Positions 16,933 to 27,154 of a stretch of DNA of 64,000 nt are shown in pieces. Both the position numbers and the translations under genes were made by a program. Each line of letters opens with the position of its first letter. The stretch's first letter is position 1. The stretch comes from Acidiferrimicrobium sp. IK (GTDB lineage: Bacteria > Actinomycetota > Acidimicrobiia > Acidimicrobiales > Palsa-688): NCBI RefSeq assembly GCF_025499425.1, contig NZ_JAIMCB010000013.1, forward strand, positions 1 to 64,000, given 5' to 3'. A model generated the notes under the pieces. The model ran no database searches. It was not told the origin of the DNA and saw only the letters and a program-made list of their open reading frames with translations.

Positions 16933-18149
16933 TGGCGGGTACTGGTTTCGGGAGTTTCGGTATCCCCAACCCGTTGAACCTGATCCCCGGCCTGCTCGGC
17001 GGGGGCGGGGGCGGGGGTGTGTTGGGAGGCCTGCTCGGCGGGCTGGGCGGGATCATCCAAGGCTGGATCGCCTCGGCGGTGACCTCGGCGGTCGACGAGC
17101 TGGAGAAGTTGGTGAACAACAGCGCCGGGTCGATCAGCTTCTCGGGCGGCTCGTGGTGGGGGACCAAGGTCACCGGCAGCGGCCAGCTGTGGGCGACGGT
17201 CACCTCTATTGCCCTGGCGGTCCTGTTGGGCTGTCTGATCCTGGCGGTGATCCGCGGCGCGCTGGCGGGGGAGCCGATGACCATGCTGCGCGCCGCCGCG
17301 GTGGAGGTCCCGAAGTCGATCTTCGGTATGGCCACCGTGGTGGCCTTGACCGGGGTGCTGTCGGGGATTGTCGATTCGGCGTCGACGGCGGTGCTCCCGT
17401 CGGTGGGAGCCAATTTCGGGTCCTGGTTCTCCAAGGCTGATCCGGCCGGGTTCTTCGGGAGCTTCGTCGAGCTCCTGGTCCTGCTCGGCGCCTTGTTGAC
17501 CTGGGTGGAGCTGGTGGTCCGCCAAGGGTTGGTGTTCCTGCTGGTGGCGTTGTCGCCGATGGTTCTGGCGGCCCGGGTGTGGCCGGCCGCAGCGGGGGTG
17601 TGGCGAAGGCTGGTCGAGCTCGGCGTGGCGCTGATCGTGTCGAAGTTCGTGATCGCCCTGGCGTTGGCGTTGGGCTCCGACGCGCTGGCCGGGTCGGTGA
17701 CTCAGGGACACGGGGCGTCCCTGACGGCCATGACCACCGGGGCGGGGCTGATGCTGCTGGCCTCGCTGTCGCCGTTCGTGTTGCTGCGGATGCTGCCCGG
17801 GGTTGAGGCGGCGGTCGCGGCGCAGGGGATCAGCCGCATGCCCGCCCGCACCGCCATGACCGCGGTGTCGACCGCCACGAGTGTCATGCTCCTGGGCCGC
17901 CTCGGCGCCGCCGCCGGTGGCGGTAAAGCCATCGCCGCAACCGGCAGCGGAGGCGGCCGGGCTAGCGGAGGTGAGCAGACAGAGCGGATGCCGGCCGCGT
18001 CGTCGTCGCTGGCCCGGGCCGCAGCGTTGGACGTCGGGTCTCGCCCGGCGCCAATACCCGGGCGCGGTGCTCGGGGGTTGCCGCCCGGCCCGAAAGCCCT
18101 CCCGCCCGCCCCCGGCGGCGGTAACCGCGGCGGCGGGGAGGGAGCATGA
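16932..18149 (+). CDS. VirB6/TrbL-like polytopic channel protein
   Basis: This 405-residue protein has a Gly-rich N-terminus, then five to six membrane helices: about 93-113, 132-158, 172-192, 197-215, 230-250 and 265-290. A hydrophilic Pro/Gly/Arg-rich C-terminal tail of about 100 residues follows. This is the plan of VirB6/TrbL, the inner-membrane core of type IV secretion. It lies between the VirB8-like gene and the SCO6880/VirB4 pair, matching order in other actinobacterial transfer regions. ATG 16932 shares a base with the previous stop; the end overlaps the next gene as ATGA. Confidence 0.7.
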   Translation: MAGTGFGSFGIPNPLNLIPGLLGGGGGGGVLGGLLGGLGGIIQGWIASAVTSAVDELEKLVNNSAGSISFSGGSWWGTKVTGSGQLWATVTSIALAVLLGCLILAVIRGALAGEPMTMLRAAAVEVPKSIFGMATVVALTGVLSGIVDSASTAVLPSVGANFGSWFSKADPAGFFGSFVELLVLLGALLTWVELVVRQGLVFLLVALSPMVLAARVWPAAAGVWRRLVELGVALIVSKFVIALALALGSDALAGSVTQGHGASLTAMTTGAGLMLLASLSPFVLLRMLPGVEAAVAAQGISRMPARTAMTAVSTATSVMLLGRLGAAAGGGKAIAATGSGGGRASGGEQTERMPAASSSLARAAALDVGSRPAPIPGRGARGLPPGPKALPPAPGGGNRGGGEGA

Positions 18150-19702
18150 CCGCAGCGAGCACGACGAGAGCCGGGCGGAGCTACCAGCTGCCCCCGCCGG
18201 ATCGGACCGGCGCGCTGCTGGGGCTGTCGCATCGAGCGGTCGCCACTCTGGCGGTCGGCCTGGTCGTCGGGGTGTTGGCGTTCTCCAACGGCGACGGCCC
18301 CGTCGGCATCGCCGCCGCCGCAGTCTGTGTCGCCTTGGTGGTGGCACGCGCCGACGGCGGCCCGCTCATCGAGACCTTGCCCACCCGTCTGGTGTTCTGG
18401 TGGGACCACCGGTTGGGCCGGCACCGCTGGCGGGCCCGGCTGCCCCTGCCGATCGACGCAGCGGCTCCGGCGTGGCCGCCGGCCTTGGACGGCCAAGCCC
18501 TGGTGGCGGTCGGCCCGGACGGCCACGGCATCGCCGGGGGCGGCGAGATCGCTGTGGTGTGGGACCGGCCGGCGGGGACGGTGTCGGCCACCGTCACCGT
18601 GTCAGGCCGCCACTTCGGCCTCGTCGACCCCGCCGACCAAGACGCCGCCCTGGCCCGCTGGGGTGAAGCCCTCGCCGGGTTCATACGCGAACGCTCACCC
18701 GTGGCGCAAGTGGCGTGGTCGGAGTGGGCGGCCCCCGCCGGGGTCGGCGAGCACCTCGCCTTCATTGACCGCAACTGCCACGACCCGCACAGCCCCCCGG
18801 CGGTCGACTACCGCCAGCTGGTTTCGGGGTCGGGTCCCGCCGCTATTCGCCACGAGGTGGCGGTCACCGTGTCGGTCCAGGCCGGCCGCACCCGCAGCAC
18901 TCCCAGATCCGAGTCCGGCGCCGGGTCTGGCACTGGGGGTCGGGGAGGGGCGCGCAAGGCTCGGGCGGCGGCGATCACCGCACTGGCCGGCGAGGTGCGC
19001 CTGTTCTCAGACCGCCTCGCCGCCGGCGGCCTGAAGGTGTCAGCCCCCTGGGACGTGCCCACCCTTTGCCGGGCTATCCGGGCCCGGCTGGACCCCACGG
19101 TCCTGGCCGGCATGGACCGACGCTCCGCCAGCCTCGCCGCCGCCGCCGGCATGGTCCGGCCCGCGGATGCGGGGCCGTTGGCCACCGAGACGGGCTGGTC
19201 GTGGTGGCGGGCCGACGGCTCCGTGCACCGCTGCTTCTACGTGGCCGACTGGCCCCGCCTGGCCATGCCGGCGGGGTGGATGGGACCGCTGTTGGGCTGG
19301 GCGGGGTGTGTCCGGTCGATCAGCGTAGTGATGGAACCGGTCGGCCCTCGCGAGTCAGCCCAGGCGGTGCGCCGAGCCGCCACCAAACTGGACTCCGACT
19401 CCGAGCACCGGGCCGGCCAGGGGTTCCGGATCGGCGCCGCCCTGCGCCGGGCGCAACAAGCGGTAGCCGAACGCGAAGAGGAACTGACCTCCGGCTACCG
19501 GGAGTTGACGTACGCCGGGATCGTCACCATCACCGCCCCCACCCTGGCGGAGCTGGACCGTCACAGCGACGACCTGATCCAAGTCGCCGGCAGCGGCGGC
19601 GTCGAACTACGAGCGTTGCACGGACGCCACGACCAAGCCTTCGCCGTGTCCCTTCCCGTCGGGCGCGGCCTAACCCCACCCCGGCGGCGAGGATCCCGAT
19701 GA
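18146..19702 (+). CDS. SCO6880-family type IV secretion protein
   Basis: This 518-residue protein has two adjacent membrane helices near 32-66 (PrgI-like) and a large cytoplasmic domain. It matches the plan of the SCO6880 family of actinobacterial conjugative elements, which pairs with a shortened VirB4 ATPase and resembles the VirB3-VirB4 N-terminal portion. WSWWRADGSVHRCFYVADWP near 355-375 is part of the conserved region. A helical section follows (REEELTSGYRELTYAGIVTI). The stop overlaps the ATPase start by four bases, strongly implying a stoichiometric complex. Confidence 0.75.
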   Translation: MTAASTTRAGRSYQLPPPDRTGALLGLSHRAVATLAVGLVVGVLAFSNGDGPVGIAAAAVCVALVVARADGGPLIETLPTRLVFWWDHRLGRHRWRARLPLPIDAAAPAWPPALDGQALVAVGPDGHGIAGGGEIAVVWDRPAGTVSATVTVSGRHFGLVDPADQDAALARWGEALAGFIRERSPVAQVAWSEWAAPAGVGEHLAFIDRNCHDPHSPPAVDYRQLVSGSGPAAIRHEVAVTVSVQAGRTRSTPRSESGAGSGTGGRGGARKARAAAITALAGEVRLFSDRLAAGGLKVSAPWDVPTLCRAIRARLDPTVLAGMDRRSASLAAAAGMVRPADAGPLATETGWSWWRADGSVHRCFYVADWPRLAMPAGWMGPLLGWAGCVRSISVVMEPVGPRESAQAVRRAATKLDSDSEHRAGQGFRIGAALRRAQQAVAEREEELTSGYRELTYAGIVTITAPTLAELDRHSDDLIQVAGSGGVELRALHGRHDQAFAVSLPVGRGLTPPRRRGSR

Positions 19703-21090
19703 CCCCCCTCGCTCGCTCCGACAGCACAGCGACCATGGAAGGTCGCCCGGCGTCGGGAGGGGGCCTATCCGGGCTGTTGCGTCCGAGGGGGTTGCGGGTG
19801 CCGCGGCATCGGGCCACCACACGCCACCTGGCATGCCTGTACCCAACCCAGACCGAACCCGGCCTCGGTCCCGACGGCGTCTACCTCGGCGTCGACGAAC
19901 TGGCCGGCGGCGCCGCGTTCTGCTTCGACCCGTTCACCCTCTACTCCCAGGGCCGTCTGGAGAACCCGAACATGCTGATCGTCGGCGAACCCGGCTTCGG
20001 GAAATCGACCGGCGTCAAAACCTTCCTGTACCGCACCCTCGGCACCCTCGGCGCGCCGGGACCCCCCGGCAGCCCGACCGCGGGCGGCCGGTGGGCGGCC
20101 ATCTGCGACCCGAAAGGCGAATACCGTCTCCTCGCCGACGCCCTCGGCCTGCAAATGGTGCGGCTCTATCCGGGGTGCCCAGACCGGGTCAACCCGCTCG
20201 ACGCCGGCCCGTCCGGCGCTACCAACCCGGCCGAGTTGACCATGCGCCGCACCGCCATGGTCTACGCCCTGCTCACCGCAGTACTCCGCCGGGCGCTCAC
20301 CCCGGTCGAAGAAGCCGGCGTCGCCGGCGCCATCGCCCAGCTCACCACCGGCGACCGCCATGACGACGAGCCGACGCTGGTCGACGTGTCCGCCCTGCTC
20401 GGCACACCAACCGAGCAGATGGCCACCGAAACCGGACTGGGCGCCGATCGTCTGGGGGAGGAGTGCGCATCGGCGCGTCTGGGGTTGGGTCGGCTGCTGT
20501 CGAGGGACTTGCGGGGCATGTTCGACGGCCGCTCCACCGTGCACATCGACTGGACCGGCCGCGGTCTGGTCCTCGACGTCTCGTCGGTGCACCACGACCC
20601 CGACGCCCTGGCCGTGGTGATGATCCCAGCCACCTCCTGGCTCCAAGCATTGATGGCCGACAACCGCCCCGACGCCCCCCGCAAAATCCAGGTGATCGAG
20701 GAGTGCTGGGCCATGCTCCGCCACGAACGCGTCGCCTTCTACCTCCAATCCTGCTGGAAGCTGTGCCGGGCCTACGGGGTGGCCAACATCGCCGTCGCCC
20801 ACCGCCTGTCGGACCTGCGCTCCCAGGCCGACGACGGCACCGCCACCGCCAAAGTGGCCATGGGACTGCTGGCCGACACCCAAACCCGGGTGATCTTCCG
20901 CCAATCCTCCAGCCAGATCAGCGAAGCCAAAGAGCTCCTCGGCCTGTCCGACGAAGCCGCCGCCATCCTCCCCCAACTCCCCAAAGGGGCGGCGTTGTGG
21001 AAGGTCGGCGAGAACGACGCCCTGGTCCGCCACGTCATCAGCCCCGCCGAAGCCGTGATCTGCAACACCGACAGCCAACTCCGCGTGTAA
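19699..21090 (+). CDS. VirB4/TraC-family conjugation ATPase
   Basis: This 463-residue ATPase energises the type IV secretion channel. It has Walker A GEPGFGKST at about 96-104, a following CDPKGEYRLLADAL strand, Walker B KIQVIEECW near 330-338 and a C-terminal Gln/Arg-containing stretch, NIAVAHRLSDLRSQ. It is shorter than VirB4 of proteobacteria (about 800 residues) because the N-terminal portion is carried by the upstream SCO6880-like protein. ATG 19699 overlaps that gene. No transposon or frameshift is seen. Confidence 0.85.
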   Translation: MTPLARSDSTATMEGRPASGGGLSGLLRPRGLRVPRHRATTRHLACLYPTQTEPGLGPDGVYLGVDELAGGAAFCFDPFTLYSQGRLENPNMLIVGEPGFGKSTGVKTFLYRTLGTLGAPGPPGSPTAGGRWAAICDPKGEYRLLADALGLQMVRLYPGCPDRVNPLDAGPSGATNPAELTMRRTAMVYALLTAVLRRALTPVEEAGVAGAIAQLTTGDRHDDEPTLVDVSALLGTPTEQMATETGLGADRLGEECASARLGLGRLLSRDLRGMFDGRSTVHIDWTGRGLVLDVSSVHHDPDALAVVMIPATSWLQALMADNRPDAPRKIQVIEECWAMLRHERVAFYLQSCWKLCRAYGVANIAVAHRLSDLRSQADDGTATAKVAMGLLADTQTRVIFRQSSSQISEAKELLGLSDEAAAILPQLPKGAALWKVGENDALVRHVISPAEAVICNTDSQLRV

Positions 21091-21160
21091 AGCGTTCCGA
21101 TCCGAGCCAGCGCGCCGCCCACAACCCGTGCTGTCCCCCACATCAAGAGAGGAGGTGCCG

Positions 21161-24100
21161 GTGAGCGACGACACCCCGATCCGGCCCTCATCGACCACAC
21201 GACCGTCGGGGACCGAGGAGCACCCCGCCAGCCCGGACGAAGACTACAATTTCGCCGAGAAGACTGATCGGCCCGAGCAGGCTGGCAGGTTATCGGGAAC
21301 ACCGGAGCGGGCCGCCCGGGCGCCCCTCCCCGTCGGAGACTGCCTCCCGGGTTACACCGGGGACGCGGCGGTCACCCAGTTGAGTTTCGACACACTCTTC
21401 GAGGAGATCGACAATGACCGTGCACCGATACAGCCTGGACCGATACGCCCGAGCAGCGGAACGACACATGCGAACCTACCTGCCGGCCCGCTACCACCAG
21501 ATCGACGACCCCGAGGCCTACTTCACCCAGCTGGGGGAGGAGATCGCCGCGCAGGTGGCCGCCTTGGAAGTGACCCTGGCCGCGACCGAGCCGGCGGCGA
21601 CGGACTACCTGGCGCGGGCCGGCCAGCTCCGGGCGGCGAGGATGCAAGCGGAGGAGATCGTCTTTTCGGACCTGGTCTACCTGCCCCCGGAGCGCCCAGA
21701 CCCCACCAACCCGGACATCAAAACCGACGAGACGGGCGCCTATATCGGCTGGACCGACCCGACCAAGAAACAGATCTGGGCGCCGGACCCGCCGGAGGAT
21801 TGGGAGCTGATGGAGATCTACGCCGGGAGGGACCCGGCGACCGGCCAGGCGCTGTTCAGCGACGAAGAGATCGAAGCCAAGACGGTCGAGGCGACCCGAC
21901 GCCGAGCCTGTGGGGACACTCCCAAGGCGACGCCGGCCGGCCAGTCGATTTCCGGGCCGCGAGCCAAGGGGACCTGGCCCCGGCCGGGAAAGTAGCGAAG
22001 ACCCGCGCCAACCTGGCCGCCCTGCGCGTCCTGCGTACCATCCAGGACGAGGGGCGCGCAGCGGCCGCCGACGAGCAGGCCATCCTGGCCCGCTGGGCGG
22101 GCTGGGGTGCGCTCCCCGACGTCTTCGACCCGGCCCGAGACGACTGGGCGTGGACTCGATCCGAGCTGGCCGGTCTGCTCGGCGACCAGGACATGGCCGC
22201 CGCGGCCCGCTCGACCATCAACGCCCATTACACCTCCGCCGAGGTCGTCACCGCCATCTGGTCCGCCGTAGGTCGCCTCGGGTTCAGCGAAGGCCGGATC
22301 CTTGAGCCGGGCATCGGCTCCGGGAACTTTCTTGCCCTCCGCCCCGACACTGTGCGGGTGTCGGAAGTGGTAGGCGTGGAGCTCGACCCGACCACCGCGG
22401 CGATCGCCCAGAGCCTCTACCCGTCGGCGGACATCCGGGCCGAGAGCTTCGCCGATTCCCGCCTGCCAGACGGGTATTTCGACGTGGTGGTGGGCAACGT
22501 CCCATTCGCCAAGGTCGCCCTGCATGATCGGCTTGACAACCCGGCCGGCCACAGCATCCACAACCACTTCCTGGTCAAGTCGCTACGCCTGACCCGCCCG
22601 GGCGGGCTGCTAGCGGCGGTGACGTCGCGCTGGACGATGGACGCCCTCAACCCCGCAGCGCGCCGGGAGATCACCTCCCTGGCTGACTTGCTCGGCGCCG
22701 TCCGCCTGCCGGCGGGGGCGTTCGGTCCCGTAGCGGGCACCGACGCCGTCTGCGACGTGGTGATCCTGCGCCGCCGAGAACCCGACCCGCCCCCCTGCCC
22801 CAATCCGGATTGCCCGGCCTGTGACACCGGGTACTGCGACCAGGTCCACCCGGGCGAAGGCTGGTCGCGGGTGGTCGATGTCGAGGTCGATGGGGGGACC
22901 GTCGGGTGCAACGAATACTTCGCCCGGCACCGCCATCTGGTCCTCGGGGACCTGGCCGTCGGGGCCGGCCACTACCGCGACGGCGAACTCACCGTCACCG
23001 CCCGCCCCGCCCCGCTCGACGCACAGCTCGAGCAAGCGTTGGGGCAGGTGACGGCGGCGGCCGCCGCCGCCGGCATGGGATGGAACCCCGCACCACGGCC
23101 CCCGACATCCGCCCAGTCGACATCCGAACCGGCCCGACGAGGCGCGACCCACCCGACGGCCGGCGAAGCTGCCCTGGAGGATTTCCACAAGGAGGGGAGC
23201 ATCATCGCCACCCCGGCGGGCGGCTTCGCCAAAGTGATCGACGGCCGCCCCGAGCCGTTCGCGCCGACACCGAAATCGGCCCGCGGGGAGCTGCGGGCGT
23301 TGGTGGAGCTACGCGACGCCGCCGCGGCCACGCTCGCGGCTCAGGCGGTCAGCGGCGACGACACCACGTTCGGGTTCGCGCAGCGCCGCCTCAACCGGGC
23401 GTATGACACCTACGCGGCCAGGTTCGGGCCGCTCAACCGGTTCAAACTCGTCCGCACCGGCCGGGCCGACCCCGCCACCGGCGAAGACCGCTACCGCCGG
23501 GCCGACCCTACCCTGGGCGGTTTCCGGTCCGACCCCGACCTCTACACGGTCCTGGCGTTGGAGGTCTTCGACCCCGAAACGCAGACCGCCCGCAAAGCCC
23601 CGATCTTCACCCGCCGGGTCGTCGGCCCCCGCCCGGCGGTCCTCGGCGCCGACAGCCCGGCAGCGGCCATGGCCGTCTGCCTGGACCAGACCGGCACCGT
23701 CGAATTGCCCCGGGTGGCGGACCTGCTCGGCGTCGGCATCGACACCGCCCGGGCCGGCTTGGGCGACCTGGTCTTCGAGGACCCCGACACCGGCGACCTG
23801 GTTCCCGCCGGCCGGTACCTGGCCGGCGACGTCCGAACCAAACTCGACGCCGCCGCCGACGCCGTGGGCCGCGACGACCGCTTCGCTACGAACGTGACCG
23901 CGCTGCGAGCGGTGCTGCCCGTCGAGCTCGGCCCCGAGGAAATCCGGGTCCGTCTCGGGGTTCCGTGGATCGACGCCTCCGATGTCGCCGGCTTCGCCCA
24001 AGAAGTCCTCGGCGCGGACCGTGTGCTGGTCGAGCACGCCGAGGTCACCGCCATGTGGGCGGTCGAGGCACCGACGTGGCAGCGGCGCAGCGTGGCCATG

Positions 24101-27100
24101 ACCTCCGAATGGGGAACCCGACGCGCCGACGCCATCACGCTTTTGGGGGCGTCGCTGGAGCAGCGGCCGATCAAGATCTACGACACCCTCGAGGACGGAC
24201 GGCGGGTCGTCAACAGCGACGACACCCTGGCCGCCCGGGAGAAACAAGAAGCCATCGAAGGCCGGTTCGCGGAATGGATCTGGGAGAACCCCGAACGCCG
24301 AGACCGCCTCGTCGAGCGCTACAACCGGCGGTTCAACTCCATCGTCGCCGCAGCCTACGACGGCGCCCACCTCACCCTGCCAGGCCTGGCGGAGAGCTTC
24401 ACCCCGCACCGCCATCAACGCGACTCGGTGTGGCGGATCATCTCCGAACCCAACGTGCTGCTCGGCCACGCCGTGGGGGCAGGCAAGACGGCCACCATGG
24501 TCATGGCCGGAATGGAGCTGCGCCGCCTCGGCCTGGTCAACAAGCCCGCCTATGTGGTCCCCAACCACATGCTCGACCAGTTCGCCAACGAGCTGCTCCA
24601 GCTGTACCCGACCGCCCGGGTCCTCGTCGCCGACCGCAATGCCACCGGCCCCGCCGCCCGGAAACAGTTCGTCGGGCGGTGCGCGACGGGGGACTGGGAC
24701 GCCGTGATCCTCACCCACTCCAGCTTCGAACGCATCCCGGTCAGCAACCAAGCCGAACAGGCGTACATCGCCGCCCAAATGGCCGAGCTACGCAAAGCCA
24801 TCGACGAGTCCAACGCCCGCAGCGGGCTGACGGTGAAACGGCTCGAAGCCGCGCTGGCCCGAGGCGAGGAACGCCAAAAGAAGCTGCTCGACACCGACAA
24901 GGCCGACGACGGGGTCAGCTTCGAACAGACCGGCATCGACTACCTCTTCGTCGACGAAGCCCACGCCTATAAACGTCTGGCGTTCGCCACGCACATCGAC
25001 GGGATCAGCGGCGCCGGCTCCCAGCGGGCCTCCGACCTGGACCTGAAACTGGCCGTGTGCCGCGAATGTTACGGCGAGCGGGTAGCGACGTTCGCGACGG
25101 CCACGTTCGTGACCAACACCCTGGCCGAGATGTACGTCATGCAACGCTACCTCCAGCCCGGCGACCTGGAACGGGCCGGTCTGCGGGCGTTCGACGCGTG
25201 GGCGGCCACGTTCGGGCGGACCGTCACGGCCTTGGAGCTCGCCGCCGACGGCGGCTCCTACCGGTTCAACACCCGCTTCGCCCGGTTCGTCAACGTCCCC
25301 GAGCTGCTCACCCTCTTCGCCCGGATAGCCGATGTCCGCACCGCCGAACAACTCAACCTGCCCGCCCCGACAGTGGCCGGCGACGGCCCCGAAACCGTCG
25401 TGGTCCCAGCCTCCGCCGGGCTCGAAGCCTACGTCGAAAGCCTGGTGGCCCGGGCCGAGCGGGTCCGGTCCCGGGCCGTGCACCCCGCCGAGGACAACAT
25501 GCTCAAGGTCACCGGCGACGGCCGCAAAGCCGCCCTCGACCTGCGCCTGGTGAACCTCGACCCGGATCCTGATGGCGGCAAGATCGGCGCCGTCGCCCAG
25601 CGGATAGCGGCGATCGCCGCCGCCACCGCCCGCAACCGCTACACCGACCTCGACGGTGGTCTGCATCCCCGGGCGGGAAGCTTGCAGCTGGTGTTCTGCG
25701 ACCTGTCCACCCCCGCCGCGCATTGGAACGCTTACGACGAGCTGCGATCCCAGCTCGTCGCCCTCGGCCTCGACGCCGGGCAGGTCCGGTTCATTCACGA
25801 CGCCAAGACCGACAAGGCCAAGGCCGACCTGTTCGCCGCCTGCCGCGACGGGCGCGTCGGCGTGCTCGTCGGGTCCACCGAGAAGATGGGGGTCGGGACC
25901 AACGTCCAGGCCCGGGCGGTCGCCCTGCATCACGTGGACTGCCCGTGGCGGCCCACCGACATCGACCAACGCGAAGGCCGCCTCATCCGCCAAGGCAACC
26001 AAAACCCCGAAGTAGAAGTGATCCGCTATGTGACTGAGGGCTCGTTCGACGTGTACACGTGGCAGACCGTGGAACGCAAAGCGATCTTCGTCCACCAGGT
26101 CAGTCGGGGCGAGATCGGCGACCGGGAGATCGACGACATCGGCGACCAGGCCCTCTCCGCCGGCCAGGTCAAGGCCCTGGCCACCGGTAACCCGCTGATC
26201 ATGGAACGCGCCGGCATAGAACAGGACCTCGCCAAGACCGAACGCCTGGCCCGAGCGCATCAACGCGAGCAACACGACCTGGCCAACCGCCAGCGCGCCG
26301 CGGGAGAACGCGCCATGCGCCTCGACCGCCAAGCCGACCTGATCGACAACGCCCTGCCCCGCCGGGTCGACACCCGAGCCGACCGGTTCGCCATGACCGT
26401 CGGCGACCGCCGCTACACCGGCCGGGTCGACGCCGGCGTCGCCCTGCGAGCCCTCCTGATGGGCCTGTTGGACCGCCACCAACACACCGACGCCGTCGTA
26501 GCCCGGTCGGCCACCACCACTCAGGCGGTAGGCGACATCGCCGGCTACCGCCTCGACGCCGAGATCACCCGCATGCCCGGCATGGCGTCTTTCGGGGAGC
26601 TCCACATTGAGGATCTCCCCGTCCGCCCCCTTCCCCTGGAGCGAGCGGACCTGGTCCACGCGGATGCCGCCGGCCTGGTCGCCAAACTCGAGAACCGCAT
26701 CCTGCGCCTCGACGACACCGCGGCGGGCCTACGAGCCGACGCCAACCAGGCCCGCAGCGAAGCCGCCGCCATCGCGGCGCGAATCGGCCGGGCCTTCGAG
26801 CACCACGACCAGCTCCGCCGCCTCCGCGCCCGGCTATCCGAGATCGACCGGACCCTCGCCCCCGCCGACCCCGAGCCCGGCGGCCCGGCCGCAGCCGAAA
26901 CGACAGCCGCCCACAGCCCCGCCGGAGAGGCACCCGAGGGCGCCGCCACCTCCGCCCCGGCCTCCAACACCTCGGCCGTAACCGCCCGCAACGGCGGACT
27001 GGCAGCCGACACGGACCAACCCGCCACGGCCCCTCCGAGCGTTCGACCGGTCACCGCCCCGCCCAGCGGTGAGCTATCCATCCACGCCCAGCATCACCTC

Positions 27101-27154
27101 TACCAGCGCGCCGCCCAAGCCCTGCCCGAGCCGCCACCTACCATCGAGGGGTGA
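21161..27154 (+). CDS. giant N6-methylase and SNF2/DEAH helicase, DarB-like
   Basis: The frame is open for about 1,997 codons from GTG 21161. Residues 1-85 (ending SFDTLFEEIDND) look like a separate small protein. Codons from about 21420 to 21940 read as non-coding shadow of the gene in another frame at 21414. Conserved protein resumes at QGDLAPAGKVAKTRAN (about 21950). A methylase domain follows with EPGIGSGNF and VVVGNVPFA (NPPY variant), then a helicase with Walker A HAVGAGKT (about 24467), DEAH in FVDEAHAYKR (about 24950) and motif VI QREGRLIRQGNQ (about 25970), and a coiled C-terminus. The family includes phage P1 DarB anti-restriction proteins. The true start is unresolved. Confidence 0.75.
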   Translation: MSDDTPIRPSSTTRPSGTEEHPASPDEDYNFAEKTDRPEQAGRLSGTPERAARAPLPVGDCLPGYTGDAAVTQLSFDTLFEEIDNDRAPIQPGPIRPSSGTTHANLPAGPLPPDRRPRGLLHPAGGGDRRAGGRLGSDPGRDRAGGDGLPGAGRPAPGGEDASGGDRLFGPGLPAPGAPRPHQPGHQNRRDGRLYRLDRPDQETDLGAGPAGGLGADGDLRREGPGDRPGAVQRRRDRSQDGRGDPTPSLWGHSQGDAGRPVDFRAASQGDLAPAGKVAKTRANLAALRVLRTIQDEGRAAAADEQAILARWAGWGALPDVFDPARDDWAWTRSELAGLLGDQDMAAAARSTINAHYTSAEVVTAIWSAVGRLGFSEGRILEPGIGSGNFLALRPDTVRVSEVVGVELDPTTAAIAQSLYPSADIRAESFADSRLPDGYFDVVVGNVPFAKVALHDRLDNPAGHSIHNHFLVKSLRLTRPGGLLAAVTSRWTMDALNPAARREITSLADLLGAVRLPAGAFGPVAGTDAVCDVVILRRREPDPPPCPNPDCPACDTGYCDQVHPGEGWSRVVDVEVDGGTVGCNEYFARHRHLVLGDLAVGAGHYRDGELTVTARPAPLDAQLEQALGQVTAAAAAAGMGWNPAPRPPTSAQSTSEPARRGATHPTAGEAALEDFHKEGSIIATPAGGFAKVIDGRPEPFAPTPKSARGELRALVELRDAAAATLAAQAVSGDDTTFGFAQRRLNRAYDTYAARFGPLNRFKLVRTGRADPATGEDRYRRADPTLGGFRSDPDLYTVLALEVFDPETQTARKAPIFTRRVVGPRPAVLGADSPAAAMAVCLDQTGTVELPRVADLLGVGIDTARAGLGDLVFEDPDTGDLVPAGRYLAGDVRTKLDAAADAVGRDDRFATNVTALRAVLPVELGPEEIRVRLGVPWIDASDVAGFAQEVLGADRVLVEHAEVTAMWAVEAPTWQRRSVAMTSEWGTRRADAITLLGASLEQRPIKIYDTLEDGRRVVNSDDTLAAREKQEAIEGRFAEWIWENPERRDRLVERYNRRFNSIVAAAYDGAHLTLPGLAESFTPHRHQRDSVWRIISEPNVLLGHAVGAGKTATMVMAGMELRRLGLVNKPAYVVPNHMLDQFANELLQLYPTARVLVADRNATGPAARKQFVGRCATGDWDAVILTHSSFERIPVSNQAEQAYIAAQMAELRKAIDESNARSGLTVKRLEAALARGEERQKKLLDTDKADDGVSFEQTGIDYLFVDEAHAYKRLAFATHIDGISGAGSQRASDLDLKLAVCRECYGERVATFATATFVTNTLAEMYVMQRYLQPGDLERAGLRAFDAWAATFGRTVTALELAADGGSYRFNTRFARFVNVPELLTLFARIADVRTAEQLNLPAPTVAGDGPETVVVPASAGLEAYVESLVARAERVRSRAVHPAEDNMLKVTGDGRKAALDLRLVNLDPDPDGGKIGAVAQRIAAIAAATARNRYTDLDGGLHPRAGSLQLVFCDLSTPAAHWNAYDELRSQLVALGLDAGQVRFIHDAKTDKAKADLFAACRDGRVGVLVGSTEKMGVGTNVQARAVALHHVDCPWRPTDIDQREGRLIRQGNQNPEVEVIRYVTEGSFDVYTWQTVERKAIFVHQVSRGEIGDREIDDIGDQALSAGQVKALATGNPLIMERAGIEQDLAKTERLARAHQREQHDLANRQRAAGERAMRLDRQADLIDNALPRRVDTRADRFAMTVGDRRYTGRVDAGVALRALLMGLLDRHQHTDAVVARSATTTQAVGDIAGYRLDAEITRMPGMASFGELHIEDLPVRPLPLERADLVHADAAGLVAKLENRILRLDDTAAGLRADANQARSEAAAIAARIGRAFEHHDQLRRLRARLSEIDRTLAPADPEPGGPAAAETTAAHSPAGEAPEGAATSAPASNTSAVTARNGGLAADTDQPATAPPSVRPVTAPPSGELSIHAQHHLYQRAAQALPEPPPTIEG
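21414..21995 (+). CDS. hypothetical protein overlapping the helicase frame
   Basis: This 193-residue protein starts at ATG 21414 in a different frame from the helicase. Its third codon positions are G/C-rich and its composition is normal (for example PARYHQIDDPEAYFTQLGEE, then LYLPPERPD-type loops and a Trp/Asp-rich DPTKKQIWAPDPPEDWELM). It is therefore the real product of 21414 to about 21900, while the longer frame across it is shadow. The N-terminal half is helical; no catalytic motif or membrane segment is recognised. The last 15 or so residues coincide with the conserved beginning of the helicase in another frame, suggesting overlapping genes or a lost junction. Confidence 0.65.
   Translation: MTVHRYSLDRYARAAERHMRTYLPARYHQIDDPEAYFTQLGEEIAAQVAALEVTLAATEPAATDYLARAGQLRAARMQAEEIVFSDLVYLPPERPDPTNPDIKTDETGAYIGWTDPTKKQIWAPDPPEDWELMEIYAGRDPATGQALFSDEEIEAKTVEATRRRACGDTPKATPAGQSISGPRAKGTWPRPGK

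Noticed and set aside
24788..26659. Long minus-strand frame (623 codons) within the helicase
   Set aside because: Antisense shadow of the conserved helicase domain; composition is Gly/Val/Asp-rich, as expected for the opposite strand of GC-rich genes.
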